DNA of 64,000 nt from Mastigocoleus sp. MO_188.B34. Its GTDB lineage: Bacteria > Cyanobacteriota > Cyanobacteriia > Cyanobacteriales > Nostocaceae. Positions 36,426 to 46,461 of the stretch are shown one piece after another. Position 1 is the stretch's first letter, and the number at the start of each line of letters is the position of its first letter. The notes under the pieces were generated by a model. The model was not told where the DNA came from. It did not search any database and saw only the letters and a list, made by a program, of their open reading frames with translations. A program made the translations under genes and the position numbers. Location of the stretch: NCBI RefSeq assembly GCF_030065675.1, contig NZ_JASJDK010000011.1, forward strand, positions 32,300-96,299. Reading direction: 5' to 3'.

Positions 36426-37433
36426 TTAACCAATAGCTTGAAATTCCCCAATCATCTTTACTTCTGGGTATAACAAAATCGACCATCTTTTCTGGACTTC
36501 GTTTTGTACGTGACGAATAAGATGGAAAATATCTCGAGCGGTTGCTCCACCACAGTTAACAATAAAATTAGCGTGACGCTCTGCTACTTGCGCATGACCA
36601 ATTTGGAATCCCTTCAGACCCGTATTTTCAATCAACCAACCCGCAGCATAGGGTTTAGGATTGCGAAATACACTACCACAACTTGGTAAATGGTAAGGTT
36701 GGGTTGTCAGTCTTTGTTTTTGATGTTGCTTGGTAACTGCTAAGACCTGTGTTGGGTCTGCTCCTGGTTGGAGTTGAAAAGTTGCTTGAGTAACAATAAT
36801 GTCACTTCCTTGGAGCTTAGAAGTACGATAGCTATATTCCAATCTTTCGCGCCCAAAAGTTTGTAAACTTCCATCAGATAGAAGAACTTCAGCACTGACC
36901 AAAATATCTGCTATGCAACCTTTATGAGCACCTGCATTCATAACAACTGCACCACCCACAGTCCCGGGAATACCAACAGCCCACTCAAATCCTTGACATC
37001 CTTGCTTTGCTGCTTCCCATGCTAAACCAGGAATTGGCTCTCCTGCAGATACAGTTACTAACCCCGTATCTTTGTCAAATTGAGTATGACGTAAATGGCG
37101 GGTTACTATCACTAAACCTTCAAGACCGCGATCGCTTACTAGCAGATTTGAACCTGCTCCCAATACAGTTATTGGCAAACTATGTTTTTTCGCATATTCA
37201 ACGCTAGCCTGCAATCCTGCCAAATTTCGAGGAGCAACATACCATTGTGCTGGTCCACCGACTCTATAAGAGGTGTAAGCAGCAAGAGAAACTTGAGACT
37301 TAATAACGCTATCAGTACCTGCTAAGGGAATTTCTTTACTATTCACTGATTGATTTTTTATTTCTTGATTATTGCTCTGGAAAACACGACAGACACTTTC
37401 ATTTGATTGGTCATCTTTCGGATTCAGCAGCAT
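36426..37433 (-). CDS. murB: UDP-N-acetylmuramate dehydrogenase MurB
   Basis: The 335-residue protein has the FAD-binding features of Mur[51 protein letters not shown], and the C-terminal [11 protein letters not shown] with the Ser that protonates the substrate, plus [12 protein letters not shown]. It reduces UDP-GlcNAc-enolpyruvate with NADPH to make UDP-MurNAc for peptidoglycan. About 40 residues at the N-terminus are poorly conserved. It follows murC by 127 bp on the same strand and is probably co-transcribed. Confidence 0.96.
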   Translation of the reverse strand: MLLNPKDDQSNESVCRVFQSNNQEIKNQSVNSKEIPLAGTDSVIKSQVSLAAYTSYRVGGPAQWYVAPRNLAGLQASVEYAKKHSLPITVLGAGSNLLVSDRGLEGLVIVTRHLRHTQFDKDTGLVTVSAGEPIPGLAWEAAKQGCQGFEWAVGIPGTVGGAVVMNAGAHKGCIADILVSAEVLLSDGSLQTFGRERLEYSYRTSKLQGSDIIVTQATFQLQPGADPTQVLAVTKQHQKQRLTTQPYHLPSCGSVFRNPKPYAAGWLIENTGLKGFQIGHAQVAERHANFIVNCGGATARDIFHLIRHVQNEVQKRWSILLYPEVKMIGEFQAIG

Positions 37434-37560
37434 GATTATTATTTTTATTTAGATGAACCACCATATAACTACGGTCGTTTCATTAGCTTTTTGGGAATAT
37501 AAAGATAGATGCATTGCTTAGGGAAAGAGAAATAACTTCCCAGATTTTGATAAACTTTGA

Positions 37561-39021
37561 TTATGAGGTAGCTTTAGCAGGCTGGCGTAGTGCTGCGAGA
37601 ACTTCGGGAATTGCCTGATTTAAATTACCAGCACCCAGGAATAATACCAGATCGCCTGGTAGCAAGGTTTCTAGTAAATAATCACAAACAGAGGCAATAG
37701 TTGGTTGATAATTGACATTGGGATGTTGTTTTGCAATTTCTGCAGCTAATTTTTCTCCACTGACTAACCCCAAGTCGGTTTCGCCAGCGCTGTAAATATC
37801 TGTGAGTATAACCAAATCTGCTCTATCAAAAGACTGAGCAAACTCTTCCAAGAATGTATGGGTACGACTGTAGCGGTGTGGTTGAAAAACAGCAACTACC
37901 CTTTGTCCTGGTCTTGCTTGTAAACGGGCTGCAGCTAAGGTTGCGCGCAGTTCGCTGGGGTGGTGAGCGTAATCATCAATAAAAGTAATACCATCAACTT
38001 CACCACGAAATTCAAAGCGGCGTCTTGCACCACCAAAAGTAGCTAGTCCTTTAGCAATTTCTCCAAATTCCAAACCCAATTCTCGACCAACAGCAACTGC
38101 TGCTAAAGCATTACTTAGATTATGATGACCGAGAACAGATAAATTGAGAACACCTAAAGCTGTACCTTTTTCCCAAACTAAAGCTGTGGTACCATCAGCC
38201 CGATAGTCAATATTTGTAACGGCGTAATCAGCCTTTGTATCTATGTCTAAACTATAAGTAACTGTTGGTTGCATCATTGAGAGAACAGTTTCACAATCAA
38301 TACAAGCAACTAACATTTGACAGTTTCCAGCAAAAGTTTGGAAAGTATCAACTACTTCTTCCAAACTATCATAGTGATCGGGATGATCTAACTCTATATT
38401 GGTAATAACACCAATATGTGGAACATGCTTAACTAGGGAGCCATCAGATTCATCTGCTTCTGCTACTAAGTACTTACTTTGACCCAATCTAGCATTCCCA
38501 TCCCAAGAATCAACTTCTCCACCCACCAAAATAGTTGGGTCTACACCTGCTTCCAGGAGCATGCAGCCAATCATACTACTAGTTGTAGTTTTACCATGAG
38601 TTCCTGCTACCGCAATACTGTAATATTCTGCGATTAAAGCCGCTAGAACATCAGAACGATGGAAAATTGGGCAACCTAATTCTAATGCGGCTTTATACTC
38701 TAAATTATTAGTGTTAATTGCAGTAGAACATATAACTTGTGGTAGTTTTTTATTGGCAGAATTTAACTCTTCCGGAGTCCTCCCTTGTAAATTATTTTCT
38801 TCAGAATTAGGACGGAAAAATTCTAAATTACTTGCTTGTTGCTGATTAAATATTCGAGTTCCTATTGATTCCAAACGACGGGTAATATGATTGGGACGAA
38901 CATCCGAACCAGATACGGGTAACTGGCGTTTTGTAAGTACATAGGCAACCGCTGACATTCCTATGCCACCAATTCCAATAAAATGAAATGGTCTACCACT
39001 AAAATCCACAGATTGTTTCAT
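37561..39021 (-). CDS. murC: UDP-N-acetylmuramate-L-alanine ligase MurC
   Basis: The 486-residue protein has the MurC signature throughout: the N-terminal HFIGIGGIGMSAVA, the ATP-binding VAGTHGKTTTSSM, EADESDGSL, ITNIELDHPDHYDS and FIDDYAHHPSE. It joins L-alanine to UDP-MurNAc in the cytoplasm. The ATG at 39021 gives a normal N-terminus. It is the first gene of the minus-strand group murC, murB, ybaB, ptp. A gene-free region of more than 1 kb lies upstream. Confidence 0.97.
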   Translation of the reverse strand: MKQSVDFSGRPFHFIGIGGIGMSAVAYVLTKRQLPVSGSDVRPNHITRRLESIGTRIFNQQQASNLEFFRPNSEENNLQGRTPEELNSANKKLPQVICSTAINTNNLEYKAALELGCPIFHRSDVLAALIAEYYSIAVAGTHGKTTTSSMIGCMLLEAGVDPTILVGGEVDSWDGNARLGQSKYLVAEADESDGSLVKHVPHIGVITNIELDHPDHYDSLEEVVDTFQTFAGNCQMLVACIDCETVLSMMQPTVTYSLDIDTKADYAVTNIDYRADGTTALVWEKGTALGVLNLSVLGHHNLSNALAAVAVGRELGLEFGEIAKGLATFGGARRRFEFRGEVDGITFIDDYAHHPSELRATLAAARLQARPGQRVVAVFQPHRYSRTHTFLEEFAQSFDRADLVILTDIYSAGETDLGLVSGEKLAAEIAKQHPNVNYQPTIASVCDYLLETLLPGDLVLFLGAGNLNQAIPEVLAALRQPAKATS

Positions 39022-40257
39022 TTATTATTCCTCTTACACCACACCGCACTATCATCTTCCAATGACACGCGTATCATATCAGGAATTTGTTTTTTACCGA
39101 TACTATCTATGTGTCATTTTTATGTTTAAATTTCTAGTTATTTCTTTGCCTATTCATAAAGATTTTAGGTTACGAACTGTTTATTTTCTTCTTGAGTAGT
39201 TCATGCGTTTTTTCTAGAAAAAAATCAGAATATGAAAAAGTATACTGTATTGTAAAATACAAGACTTTCGGAAAAAGTTGACATTGAAATACGGGTATTG
39301 TAGAGGGCATAAAGCCTGTTTTCAATAAAAAATTGTCACAACAAAAATTAACCTATCCGAACGATTTTTAAGATTAAACTTAGCCTTTTACTGATTCATT
39401 TACTAATAACTCTCATAATTTATCCAATAGTGGTGAATTTCAAACAAATTCGATAGCGATTAAACCTTTTTGAACTGCTAATAACCATCCCAATAAAAAC
39501 ATGACTTAACACCATTTCTCTGTAATATCGTTTGTGCAAATATTAGCAATTCACCCACCATATCAAATACAAAAAATGATCGGGGAAATTCGCAAATTTA
39601 TTGATAACACCACCAAGAAGGATAGAGCTATTACTTAAATTACACTCACTAAATAACTGTATAATCAATTACTATTACCTTGATTGCTCTTCAAAAGATG
39701 GGTAAATGAATTCTAGGACTTGCACTAGATTTGAAAACTAACGATTCTTGAGTCAATAAGGTCAACCTCCAATTCTTTGATTGTATTTTTATTTCTAAAT
39801 TGTGAGAGCCTAACTCAAAATTACACTTCCTGCAACTACAATCAAACCACCTAGAGAAGTGTTCTATACCATAACCCCGTACTTATTGCATATCTCTTTA
39901 GAGGTAGTTTCGTCAAGTCTTATTTGCAACCCATTATCCTGAATATCCCTCGTATCATAGTTTTTCAGCCCTGATACAAAATACTTGCTTTTTGTAAAGT
40001 CAAAGCAAAGTGGATTCTGAAATGTTGATAAAAAAATATCTTTGATAGTAATGGCACCTAGAACATGTATTAAATTACTCTAAGAGTATTGTTGTTGATT
40101 ACACACTTAAATTCAAGCTTTAATGACAGAAAAATAGTAACCAGTACAGATTTTTTTATAATCTGGGATTCAATAGTTATAAATACTCCCCTCTTTGCGA
40201 TATGATTGGGGTCATAGATAGCATTTTGACAAGCATAAATACAGAGGGCAAGACGCT
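39022..40257. other. Long divergent spacer between murC and gap2
   Basis: About 1.2 kb of AT-rich DNA with no coding frame. Before gap2, TTGACA lies near 40227 without a matched -10, and AGAGGG supplies the ribosome site. I see no known small RNA or operator, but the length is unusual for two housekeeping genes. Confidence 0.45.
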
Positions 40258-41277
40258 GTGATTAGAGTAGCAATTAACGGTTTCGGTCGAATCGGGCGTA
40301 ATTTTATGCGCTGCTGGTTGGGTAGAGAAAATAGTAATCTAGAAGTCGTTGCTGTAAACGATACTTCAGACCCAAGAACCAATGCGCATCTACTCAAGTA
40401 TGATTCGATGCTGGGTAAACTAGACCAATATGACATCAGTGCCGATGAAAATTCTATTGTTGTTGATGGCAAGACTGTTAAATGTGTATCCGATCGCAAC
40501 CCAGAAAACTTGCCCTGGAAAGAGTGGGGAATTGACTTGATTATTGAGTCAACAGGAGTATTTACCACTTATGACGGAGCAATGAAGCACGTCAAGGCTG
40601 GTGCGAAAAAAGTTTTGATAACTGCTCCTGGAAAAGGTGGCGACGTTGGTACTTTTGTGGTTGGTGTCAACCATGAAGATTATGACCATGACCGATACCC
40701 AGTAATTAGCAACGCTAGTTGTACCACTAACTGTTTAGCTCCTGTTGCTAAGGTGTTGCATGAAAAATTCAACATCATCAAGGGTACAATGACTACCACC
40801 CACAGTTACACTGGTGACCAGCGCTTGTTAGATGCATCCCACCGTGATGTAAGACGGGCAAGAGCAGCAGCAGTAAATATTGTACCTACTTCTACCGGTG
40901 CAGCGAAAGCTGTAGCACTTGTAATACCAGAGCTTAAGGGTAAGTTAAATGGTGTAGCTTTACGCGTACCTACCCCCAATGTGTCAATGGTTGATTTTGT
41001 GGTGCAGGTAGAAAAACGTACCATCGCAGAAGAAGTTAATCAGGCATTTAAAGATGCTGCTAATGGCTCCATGAAAGGCATTTTAGGCTATAGCGAACTA
41101 CCTTTGGTGTCTTCCGATTATCAAGGCAGTAATGATTCCTCTATCGTCGATTCTAGCCTGACCTTGGTTATGGGTAATGACATGGTAAAAGTTATGGCAT
41201 GGTATGACAATGAGTGGGGTTACAGCCAACGTGTGTTAGATTTGGCTGAGATTGCTGCAGCTAAGTGGAAAAATTAG
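40258..41277 (+). CDS. gap2: Glyceraldehyde-3-phosphate dehydrogenase, Calvin-cycle type (Gap2)
   Basis: The 339-residue protein is a classical [15 protein letters not shown], the catalytic [12 protein letters not shown] (C155), [19 protein letters not shown], and [12 protein letters not shown]. The [18 protein letters not shown] stretch is typical of the cyanobacterial Gap2 enzyme that uses NADPH or NADH and works in the Calvin cycle and gluconeogenesis. Gap1, the glycolytic form, differs there. The start codon is GTG, preceded by AGAGGG. It is a single-gene unit with a long upstream region. Confidence 0.95.
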   Translation: MIRVAINGFGRIGRNFMRCWLGRENSNLEVVAVNDTSDPRTNAHLLKYDSMLGKLDQYDISADENSIVVDGKTVKCVSDRNPENLPWKEWGIDLIIESTGVFTTYDGAMKHVKAGAKKVLITAPGKGGDVGTFVVGVNHEDYDHDRYPVISNASCTTNCLAPVAKVLHEKFNIIKGTMTTTHSYTGDQRLLDASHRDVRRARAAAVNIVPTSTGAAKAVALVIPELKGKLNGVALRVPTPNVSMVDFVVQVEKRTIAEEVNQAFKDAANGSMKGILGYSELPLVSSDYQGSNDSSIVDSSLTLVMGNDMVKVMAWYDNEWGYSQRVLDLAEIAAAKWKN

Positions 41278-41462
41278 CTATTAATTACCTATTAAGCAGT
41301 ACTTTATAAGCAGGATTTTTTTGTCGAACTGCGAGTTTACGGGAACGCATAACACGTTAATTTGCTCGTTTGGGATAATAGCAAACCAAAAGAACAAACA
41401 ATATTAAACAGACAGTAAAACTAAACAGAAAAACCAACAAGAAAAGCGCTAATAGCCAAAAA

Positions 41463-42470
41463 TTAAAAATGTTGAAAACTCTGTTTTAAACTGAGAGGTT
41501 TATCCTTAAATTCCCCAGTTTCATCTGTTAATAAAACTGTGGAGTCAGCTGTAATTGTGCCAATAATGGCTGCATTAGCATCCAGAATTTGCACTAGCTT
41601 TACAGCTGACTCTTTTGGTAAGCAAAGTACTAGTTGAAAATCCTCGCCACCGTAAAGAGCAGATTCTATTTGTGCTGCTTTCCCTAATAGTTTTTTCATT
41701 GCTGGATGCAGAATAATTCGATTACGTTCGATCGCTGCACCAACATTACTTGCACGACAAATTTGGAATATAGCATCAGCTAACCCATCGCTGCTATCCA
41801 TCCCCGCAACACGAGGAGAAGCGAACTCAGAATCTTGAGAATTTAATATATCCCATAAAACCGGTAAAACATCCAATCGCGGCTGTGGACGTTGATGTGC
41901 TTCGATTAACGCCGCACGTTCTGATTCAGTTAAATTTTCACCTTTTTGAGGATCTAAGAGTAATTCCAAGCCAGCAGATGCAGCCCCATGAATTCCTGTC
42001 ACAACGATTGCATCCCCAACTCGAGCTTGATTGCGGTAAATAGTCTGGGATTTTCTAACTCGACCAAAAGCAGTAATAGCAATAGAAATTACGGGCGATC
42101 GCACTATATCTCCACCAACTATTGGGGTCTTGTATATTTGTAAACATTGGGTTAGACCTCGATACAAATCTTCCACCCAAGTTACAGATACATCGCCTCT
42201 GAGTCCCAATCCTACAGTAATTCCCACAGGTGAAGCACCCATTGCTGCTAAATCCGATAGGTTAGCAGCAGCAGCCCGCCACCCTGCATCTTCAGCACTA
42301 GTAGTGCGATCGCTAAAATGTACTCCATCTATTAGTACGTCTGTTGTCACAACCAAAGATGTGTTTGGTACTGTTTCCAGAACAGCAGCATCATCACCAA
42401 CAATCTCTGACGGACAAAAGCGTTGTAATTTTTTTAAAAGACCTTGTTCGCCTATATCTGCTATTTTCAT
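41463..42470 (-). CDS. thiL: Thiamine-monophosphate kinase ThiL
   Basis: The 335-residue protein carries the ThiL/AIR-synthetase fold marks: GDDAAVLE near the N-terminus, VVTTDVLIDGVHF, AAANLSDLAAMGASP, PIVGGDIVRS and GMDSSDGLADA. It phosphorylates thiamine monophosphate to thiamine diphosphate in the last step of coenzyme synthesis. It lies downstream of the cyclophilin gene on the same strand, with a 420-bp repeat-rich gap that probably separates the transcripts. Confidence 0.95.
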   Translation of the reverse strand: MKIADIGEQGLLKKLQRFCPSEIVGDDAAVLETVPNTSLVVTTDVLIDGVHFSDRTTSAEDAGWRAAAANLSDLAAMGASPVGITVGLGLRGDVSVTWVEDLYRGLTQCLQIYKTPIVGGDIVRSPVISIAITAFGRVRKSQTIYRNQARVGDAIVVTGIHGAASAGLELLLDPQKGENLTESERAALIEAHQRPQPRLDVLPVLWDILNSQDSEFASPRVAGMDSSDGLADAIFQICRASNVGAAIERNRIILHPAMKKLLGKAAQIESALYGGEDFQLVLCLPKESAVKLVQILDANAAIIGTITADSTVLLTDETGEFKDKPLSLKQSFQHF

Positions 42471-42556
42471 GGTTCGCTTGTAATTTGCTCACTTTTGTCC
42501 GCCCTAATTAATTTTGGATCTTATTAATTTTAGGATTTAGGTATTGCCAAAATTCC

Positions 42557-42609
42557 GTAGAGACGCGAAATGTTTCCCTTGGGGAACACTAGGAAGATCG
42601 CGTCTCTAC
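42557..42609. repeat. GTAGAGACG hairpin with nested GTTTCCC/GGGGAAC stem
   Basis: GTAGAGACGCG (42557-42567) pairs with CGCGTCTCTAC (42599-42609). Inside lies a smaller GTTTCCC/GGGGAAC stem. The outer arms match the palindrome core of the MITEs in this window and the free hairpins at 55176 and 61317. Confidence 0.75.
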
Positions 42610-42666
42610 AACAGTCTAAAATTAATGAAACAGACCACTAGTACCGCTATGCGGAAGTAAAAACAG

Positions 42667-42746
42667 ACCGCGTCCTTACGGACGAGCAAAAGTAAAAAGT
42701 CATTAGCGTTCGCCGCAGGCGCATCTCAGCGTGTCCGTAGGACATA
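42667..42746. repeat. Cluster of short palindromic modules
   Basis: GTCCTTACGGAC (42672-42683) is followed by GCGTTCGCCGCAGGCGC and by AGCGTGTCCGTAGGACATA (42728-42746). The last 19 bases occur again, inverted and exact, at 59173-59191. These are small mobile-looking palindromes in a non-coding gap. Confidence 0.7.
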
Positions 42747-42891
42747 GGTATTATATTATCTAGCTTCTGGACTTTATAAATGGTTGCTTTATTTCCGCCT
42801 TAGTGTGCTAGTTATTAGTTACTGCTGTTTGGGACAAAAAAGCAAATAACAAACTACTGATGAAGAATGATCTGCGAGTTTATGACTAAAT

Positions 42892-44004
42892 CTATGCAGC
42901 ATCAGTTGGTTCTACTAAGTTTTCTAGTCCCTTAATCACTTGAGCTGATTCAATTTTGTCACCCGCTTTTAAGACTTGTAAAACATCTTTTCCTTCGGTA
43001 ACATAGGCAAAATTGGCATATCTACCATCTAAAAGATTACGTCCCGCAGGTGTCAATTCTGGTTCAAACAAAAAGAAGAAAATTTGGGATGAGCCACCAT
43101 TCACTTCATCTTCCGGACGTGCTAAAGCAACACCACCATAAGCAGAAAATGGTAGAACAGGCATTTCTAAATAACGACCGTCTTCTTCTAAAGTTATGCC
43201 GTAAGTAGGTTCCTTGTCTCCTTCAACCAAAATTTCTAAGGGAATTGCTCGGTATTTACCAGTTTTAGGATCGATAAAACCTTGTTCTTTTCCTGGTGGA
43301 TCTCCGGTTTGTAAAACGTAAGATTCTTCCGAACGAATGAACTCCAAACCATCATAAAAACCGCGTTGCACTAGATCTACGAAATTCCCAGCAGTTACAG
43401 GGGCACTATAACCATCTGCAACTACAATAATGTTGCCTTTAGCTGTTTTAATTTCAACCGTAGCGCGCCCTTTTAATTGTGGTAAATTGCTATACTCAGC
43501 TGGAACTTCAAAAGGAAATCCCGTTACCATTAATTGTTCCAATTCGCCAACAGTATCTAAGAGTTTACCTCTTTGGATCCAAGCTTGTTTTTTGTTTCTT
43601 GTATCTATAACTTCTCGGTAGGATTCGATTCCAGACTGTAGTTTTTCAATTAATGCTTCGGCTTGTGGATGACGTTCTTCAGGAACGCTCGCCAAAATTT
43701 TTTCTGGTTTGTCAAGAACCCTTGAAGCTTGCTTGACATCTTTAGAGATTGCTCTCCATCTACGATTTGCCCGTAATTGGTTTGCAATATCTTCTAAGCT
43801 ACCTTGTAGTTTTCTTACGGGCTGGTTATCTATTGGTAATGCATATCTTAACAATGCCTTGCCATCAGAAATTGGATTCCCAGATGGTAGCAAACCAGCC
43901 AAAGAACTCGGAGTCCATCCAATCGTACTTATTCCTAAAAATAGTGCGACTAGGAGCAGCGCGATCGAACTATTTTTCAACCTAGATTTTAATAACTTCA
44001 ACAT
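42892..44004 (-). CDS. Thylakoid-type cyclophilin peptidyl-prolyl isomerase (CYP38-like)
   Basis: The 370-residue protein begins with a basic and hydrophobic export signal (about residues 10-36, ending SSLA). It then has a helical region of about 140 residues and a C-terminal cyclophilin-type domain from about residue 178 (VEIKTAKGNIIVVADGYSAPVTAGNFVDLVQRGFYDG, read in short pieces). The helical domain plus divergent cyclophilin domain is the CYP38/TLP40 layout. In plants CYP38 helps photosystem II assembly in the lumen. Several usual cyclophilin active-site residues are not obvious here, so isomerase activity is uncertain. Confidence 0.85.
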   Translation of the reverse strand: MLKLLKSRLKNSSIALLLVALFLGISTIGWTPSSLAGLLPSGNPISDGKALLRYALPIDNQPVRKLQGSLEDIANQLRANRRWRAISKDVKQASRVLDKPEKILASVPEERHPQAEALIEKLQSGIESYREVIDTRNKKQAWIQRGKLLDTVGELEQLMVTGFPFEVPAEYSNLPQLKGRATVEIKTAKGNIIVVADGYSAPVTAGNFVDLVQRGFYDGLEFIRSEESYVLQTGDPPGKEQGFIDPKTGKYRAIPLEILVEGDKEPTYGITLEEDGRYLEMPVLPFSAYGGVALARPEDEVNGGSSQIFFFLFEPELTPAGRNLLDGRYANFAYVTEGKDVLQVLKAGDKIESAQVIKGLENLVEPTDAA

Positions 44005-44226
44005 TCCTATGGCTCAAATGCAGCTTTAAATTGTCGATTAGGGCTAACCCTCAATAATCTTCCCATGATTGGGACAGAGAATGGGGTATTAGAGCCGATA
44101 AGGGCACAGATAAGGGGGAAAATAAAATAAATCGGTGTAATAGTGAAATAAAAATTACCTTTTTATCGGTTAATTAATCCCAGTAAGTTTAAATAAATAA
44201 TTAATTTTTATACCCTAATTTTATGT

Positions 44227-44247
44227 TCTGACTCCTGGCTCCTGACT
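44227..44247. repeat. Heptamer tandem repeat (CCTGACT type)
   Basis: TCTGACT, CCTGGCT and CCTGACT lie in tandem just after the Wzc-like gene. A related inverted pair (AGTCAGA, AGTCAGG) is near 49850. Confidence 0.6.
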
Positions 44248-44256
44248 TCTCAAGAA

Positions 44257-46413
44257 TTACTGAGTTGTGAGTTGTTCTTCTGGTTCTTCAACCGGCGAAT
44301 CATCTACAATTTCAACTTCTGGAGCTGGCTCTCGCAAGGATACGGTAATATCAGCACCATTAATTATTGCTCCTAATAACCCCATTTCCGATTCCTGTAA
44401 CTGGTCGATAGCTTCACTCAGTAAATTTTCCTCGGTATAGTTTGGTCTCGCAACTATGATTGTGCCATCGCTGTAGGGTTGAATGAGCAGAGCATCATTA
44501 GAAAAAGTTAATGTATGAGTATCTAAAATAACTAAATCATATCGCTGACGCGCATCCTCCATCAACCTTTTAATTTCACTAGATTCTAAAACTGCAGCAG
44601 GTTGACGTACTGGTCCAGCACTGGGGATTATGTATAAATTTTCTACATCTGGTACTAAACGAATACATTCACTCAGACTGCCATAATAACGTAGGGGTTC
44701 AACACTTGCTTCGCTGTTGGGAGTAACTTTAAGGGATTCACATCGGGAAGGTGATCGCAAATCGGTTTCAATAATCAAGGTACGTTTCCCAGCCCGTGCG
44801 GAAGCGATACCCAAGTGATAAGCGCTGAATGTTTTACCTTCAGAACTGCTTGTAGAGCACAGTAAAACGACCTTTACATCTTGACCCCCAACTCGACGCA
44901 CAGTACTGCGTAACCTTTCACAATACTCTAAATATGGAGAATTTGCTTCTAGAGCCATGGGTAGAATATCGGGCTCCAAATTTTGCTCTACAACTAAAGG
45001 TAATTCGCCCAAAAGGATAACTTCTTTTTGTTTCAAGCTTTCACGAATATCTTCCTTGGTTTTGAAAGTACCTTCCAGGGAGCCTAATAAGAATATAACC
45101 CCACCTCCAACAATCAATCCAAAGAAAACTCCTACGCCGAGTGTTGTCACTAGACTTGTTGGTGGTTTGGCATCAACTATGACTGAAGGCGGTCTTGCAA
45201 TATCAAGACTGGAAACTGTTTCGGCTTCTGCCGCTTTAGCATCTGCTAATTTCGCCTGTATTTGGTCGTAAACAGCTCTATTGAGGGCTACTTGTTGTTC
45301 TAATCGAGAACGCTCTAATTGTTTATTCGGAATCAAAGAATATTGTTTGCGTAACTTTGCTTCTTCCTGGACTTGCATTTCCAGTTGTCTTTGGAGAGTT
45401 TCTTTTTGAGTTTGCAAAGCTACTAATTGATTTGCTAACTGTTGACGTGCTGGATCTAAATTACTTTGGGAACGAATTCCTTTGATATTACCGGGTAAGG
45501 GACTAGCAACCCCAGCGCCCCCAACAACCTCTTCTGCTCGTTGCTGGAATAATTGTTCGTAAGCTTCTTTTTGCCGACGCAGTTGAATCATGGTCGGATG
45601 ATCGGGGCGCAAATCTCTACGAAGTATCTGCATTTGCGTTTCAGCTTGATAAATCTGACTGCGTAAATTAGCAATAATCGGATCTGCACTTAAAGCAGAA
45701 GAAATATAAGCTCTTTCCACATCAAGCCCAAGCTTTTCTTGAAGGCTGCGAATTTGAGCATCAATCCCCGACAATGTCAGTTTTAACTGTCTTTGCTGAG
45801 CTTGACTATTGGTCACAGCATTAAGCAAAATTCCATTTTCTGCTGCTAAAATTGCCGGTCTTTCCAATCGGTCATAAACTTCAAGTTTTCGCTCTGCAGC
45901 TTGTAATTCTTTCTGAACCAGAGGTAAACGTTGATTAATGTTATCAATAATTACTTTCAATCGCCTGGTATTCATTTCCTGACTCAGTTTGACCATTGCT
46001 TGCATGTATATTTGCAATGTCAAAGCTGCTCTTTTGCGATCGCTATCCTTATATTGTAAACCAATAGTTCCACCTCCTCCATCTGTTGCAGGCGGTAACT
46101 TGATATTAAGATTTCTCGCAATTTCTTCTGGCTTCCTACCTACTTTTTCTGCAACTGCTTCAATGACGGCAGAAGTAAGAAAAGTTCCCTTACTTAGTTG
46201 CTGTCCCTGCTGTTGAATCTCTGTACCCGTAACAGAGAAGGAAACTGGAGGACGAGTGTAACTTAACGCAGATTGCCCCAAGTAACTTGGCGGAGGTGCT
46301 GGTTGCATTGCCATAAAGGTAGAACCAGTGACAATTAAGCCAAAACTGGCGCATCCGATCCACTTATACTTTGCAAAAGCTATTAAATATCGTTTAACAA
46401 TCGGTGGTGCCAT
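44257..46413 (-). CDS. Wzc-like polysaccharide copolymerase with ATPase domain
   Basis: The 718-residue protein has a Wzz/GumC-type part with a first membrane helix near residues 18-36, a long periplasmic coiled coil (about 160-420) and a second helix near 440-460. A cytoplasmic ATPase domain follows, with Walker A in STSSSEGKTF (about residue 520), the Walker A' motif IETDLRSPS and Walker B VILDTHTL. This is the bacterial tyrosine kinase layout. The C-terminal tail is acidic and has no tyrosine cluster, so autophosphorylation there is unlikely. It controls chain length and export of a polysaccharide. It starts 48 bp after the Wza-like gene. Confidence 0.9.
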   Translation of the reverse strand: MAPPIVKRYLIAFAKYKWIGCASFGLIVTGSTFMAMQPAPPPSYLGQSALSYTRPPVSFSVTGTEIQQQGQQLSKGTFLTSAVIEAVAEKVGRKPEEIARNLNIKLPPATDGGGGTIGLQYKDSDRKRAALTLQIYMQAMVKLSQEMNTRRLKVIIDNINQRLPLVQKELQAAERKLEVYDRLERPAILAAENGILLNAVTNSQAQQRQLKLTLSGIDAQIRSLQEKLGLDVERAYISSALSADPIIANLRSQIYQAETQMQILRRDLRPDHPTMIQLRRQKEAYEQLFQQRAEEVVGGAGVASPLPGNIKGIRSQSNLDPARQQLANQLVALQTQKETLQRQLEMQVQEEAKLRKQYSLIPNKQLERSRLEQQVALNRAVYDQIQAKLADAKAAEAETVSSLDIARPPSVIVDAKPPTSLVTTLGVGVFFGLIVGGGVIFLLGSLEGTFKTKEDIRESLKQKEVILLGELPLVVEQNLEPDILPMALEANSPYLEYCERLRSTVRRVGGQDVKVVLLCSTSSSEGKTFSAYHLGIASARAGKRTLIIETDLRSPSRCESLKVTPNSEASVEPLRYYGSLSECIRLVPDVENLYIIPSAGPVRQPAAVLESSEIKRLMEDARQRYDLVILDTHTLTFSNDALLIQPYSDGTIIVARPNYTEENLLSEAIDQLQESEMGLLGAIINGADITVSLREPAPEVEIVDDSPVEEPEEQLTTQ

Positions 46414-46461
46414 GACAATTATCCCAAGGATTAGTGGCAGTTTTGGAGAGTAAATATTTCA

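Noticed and set aside
39022..40257. Search for tRNA, Yfr1-like RNA or riboswitch before gap2
   Set aside because: No T-loop sequence, no ACTCCTCAC motif and no convincing conserved fold was seen.
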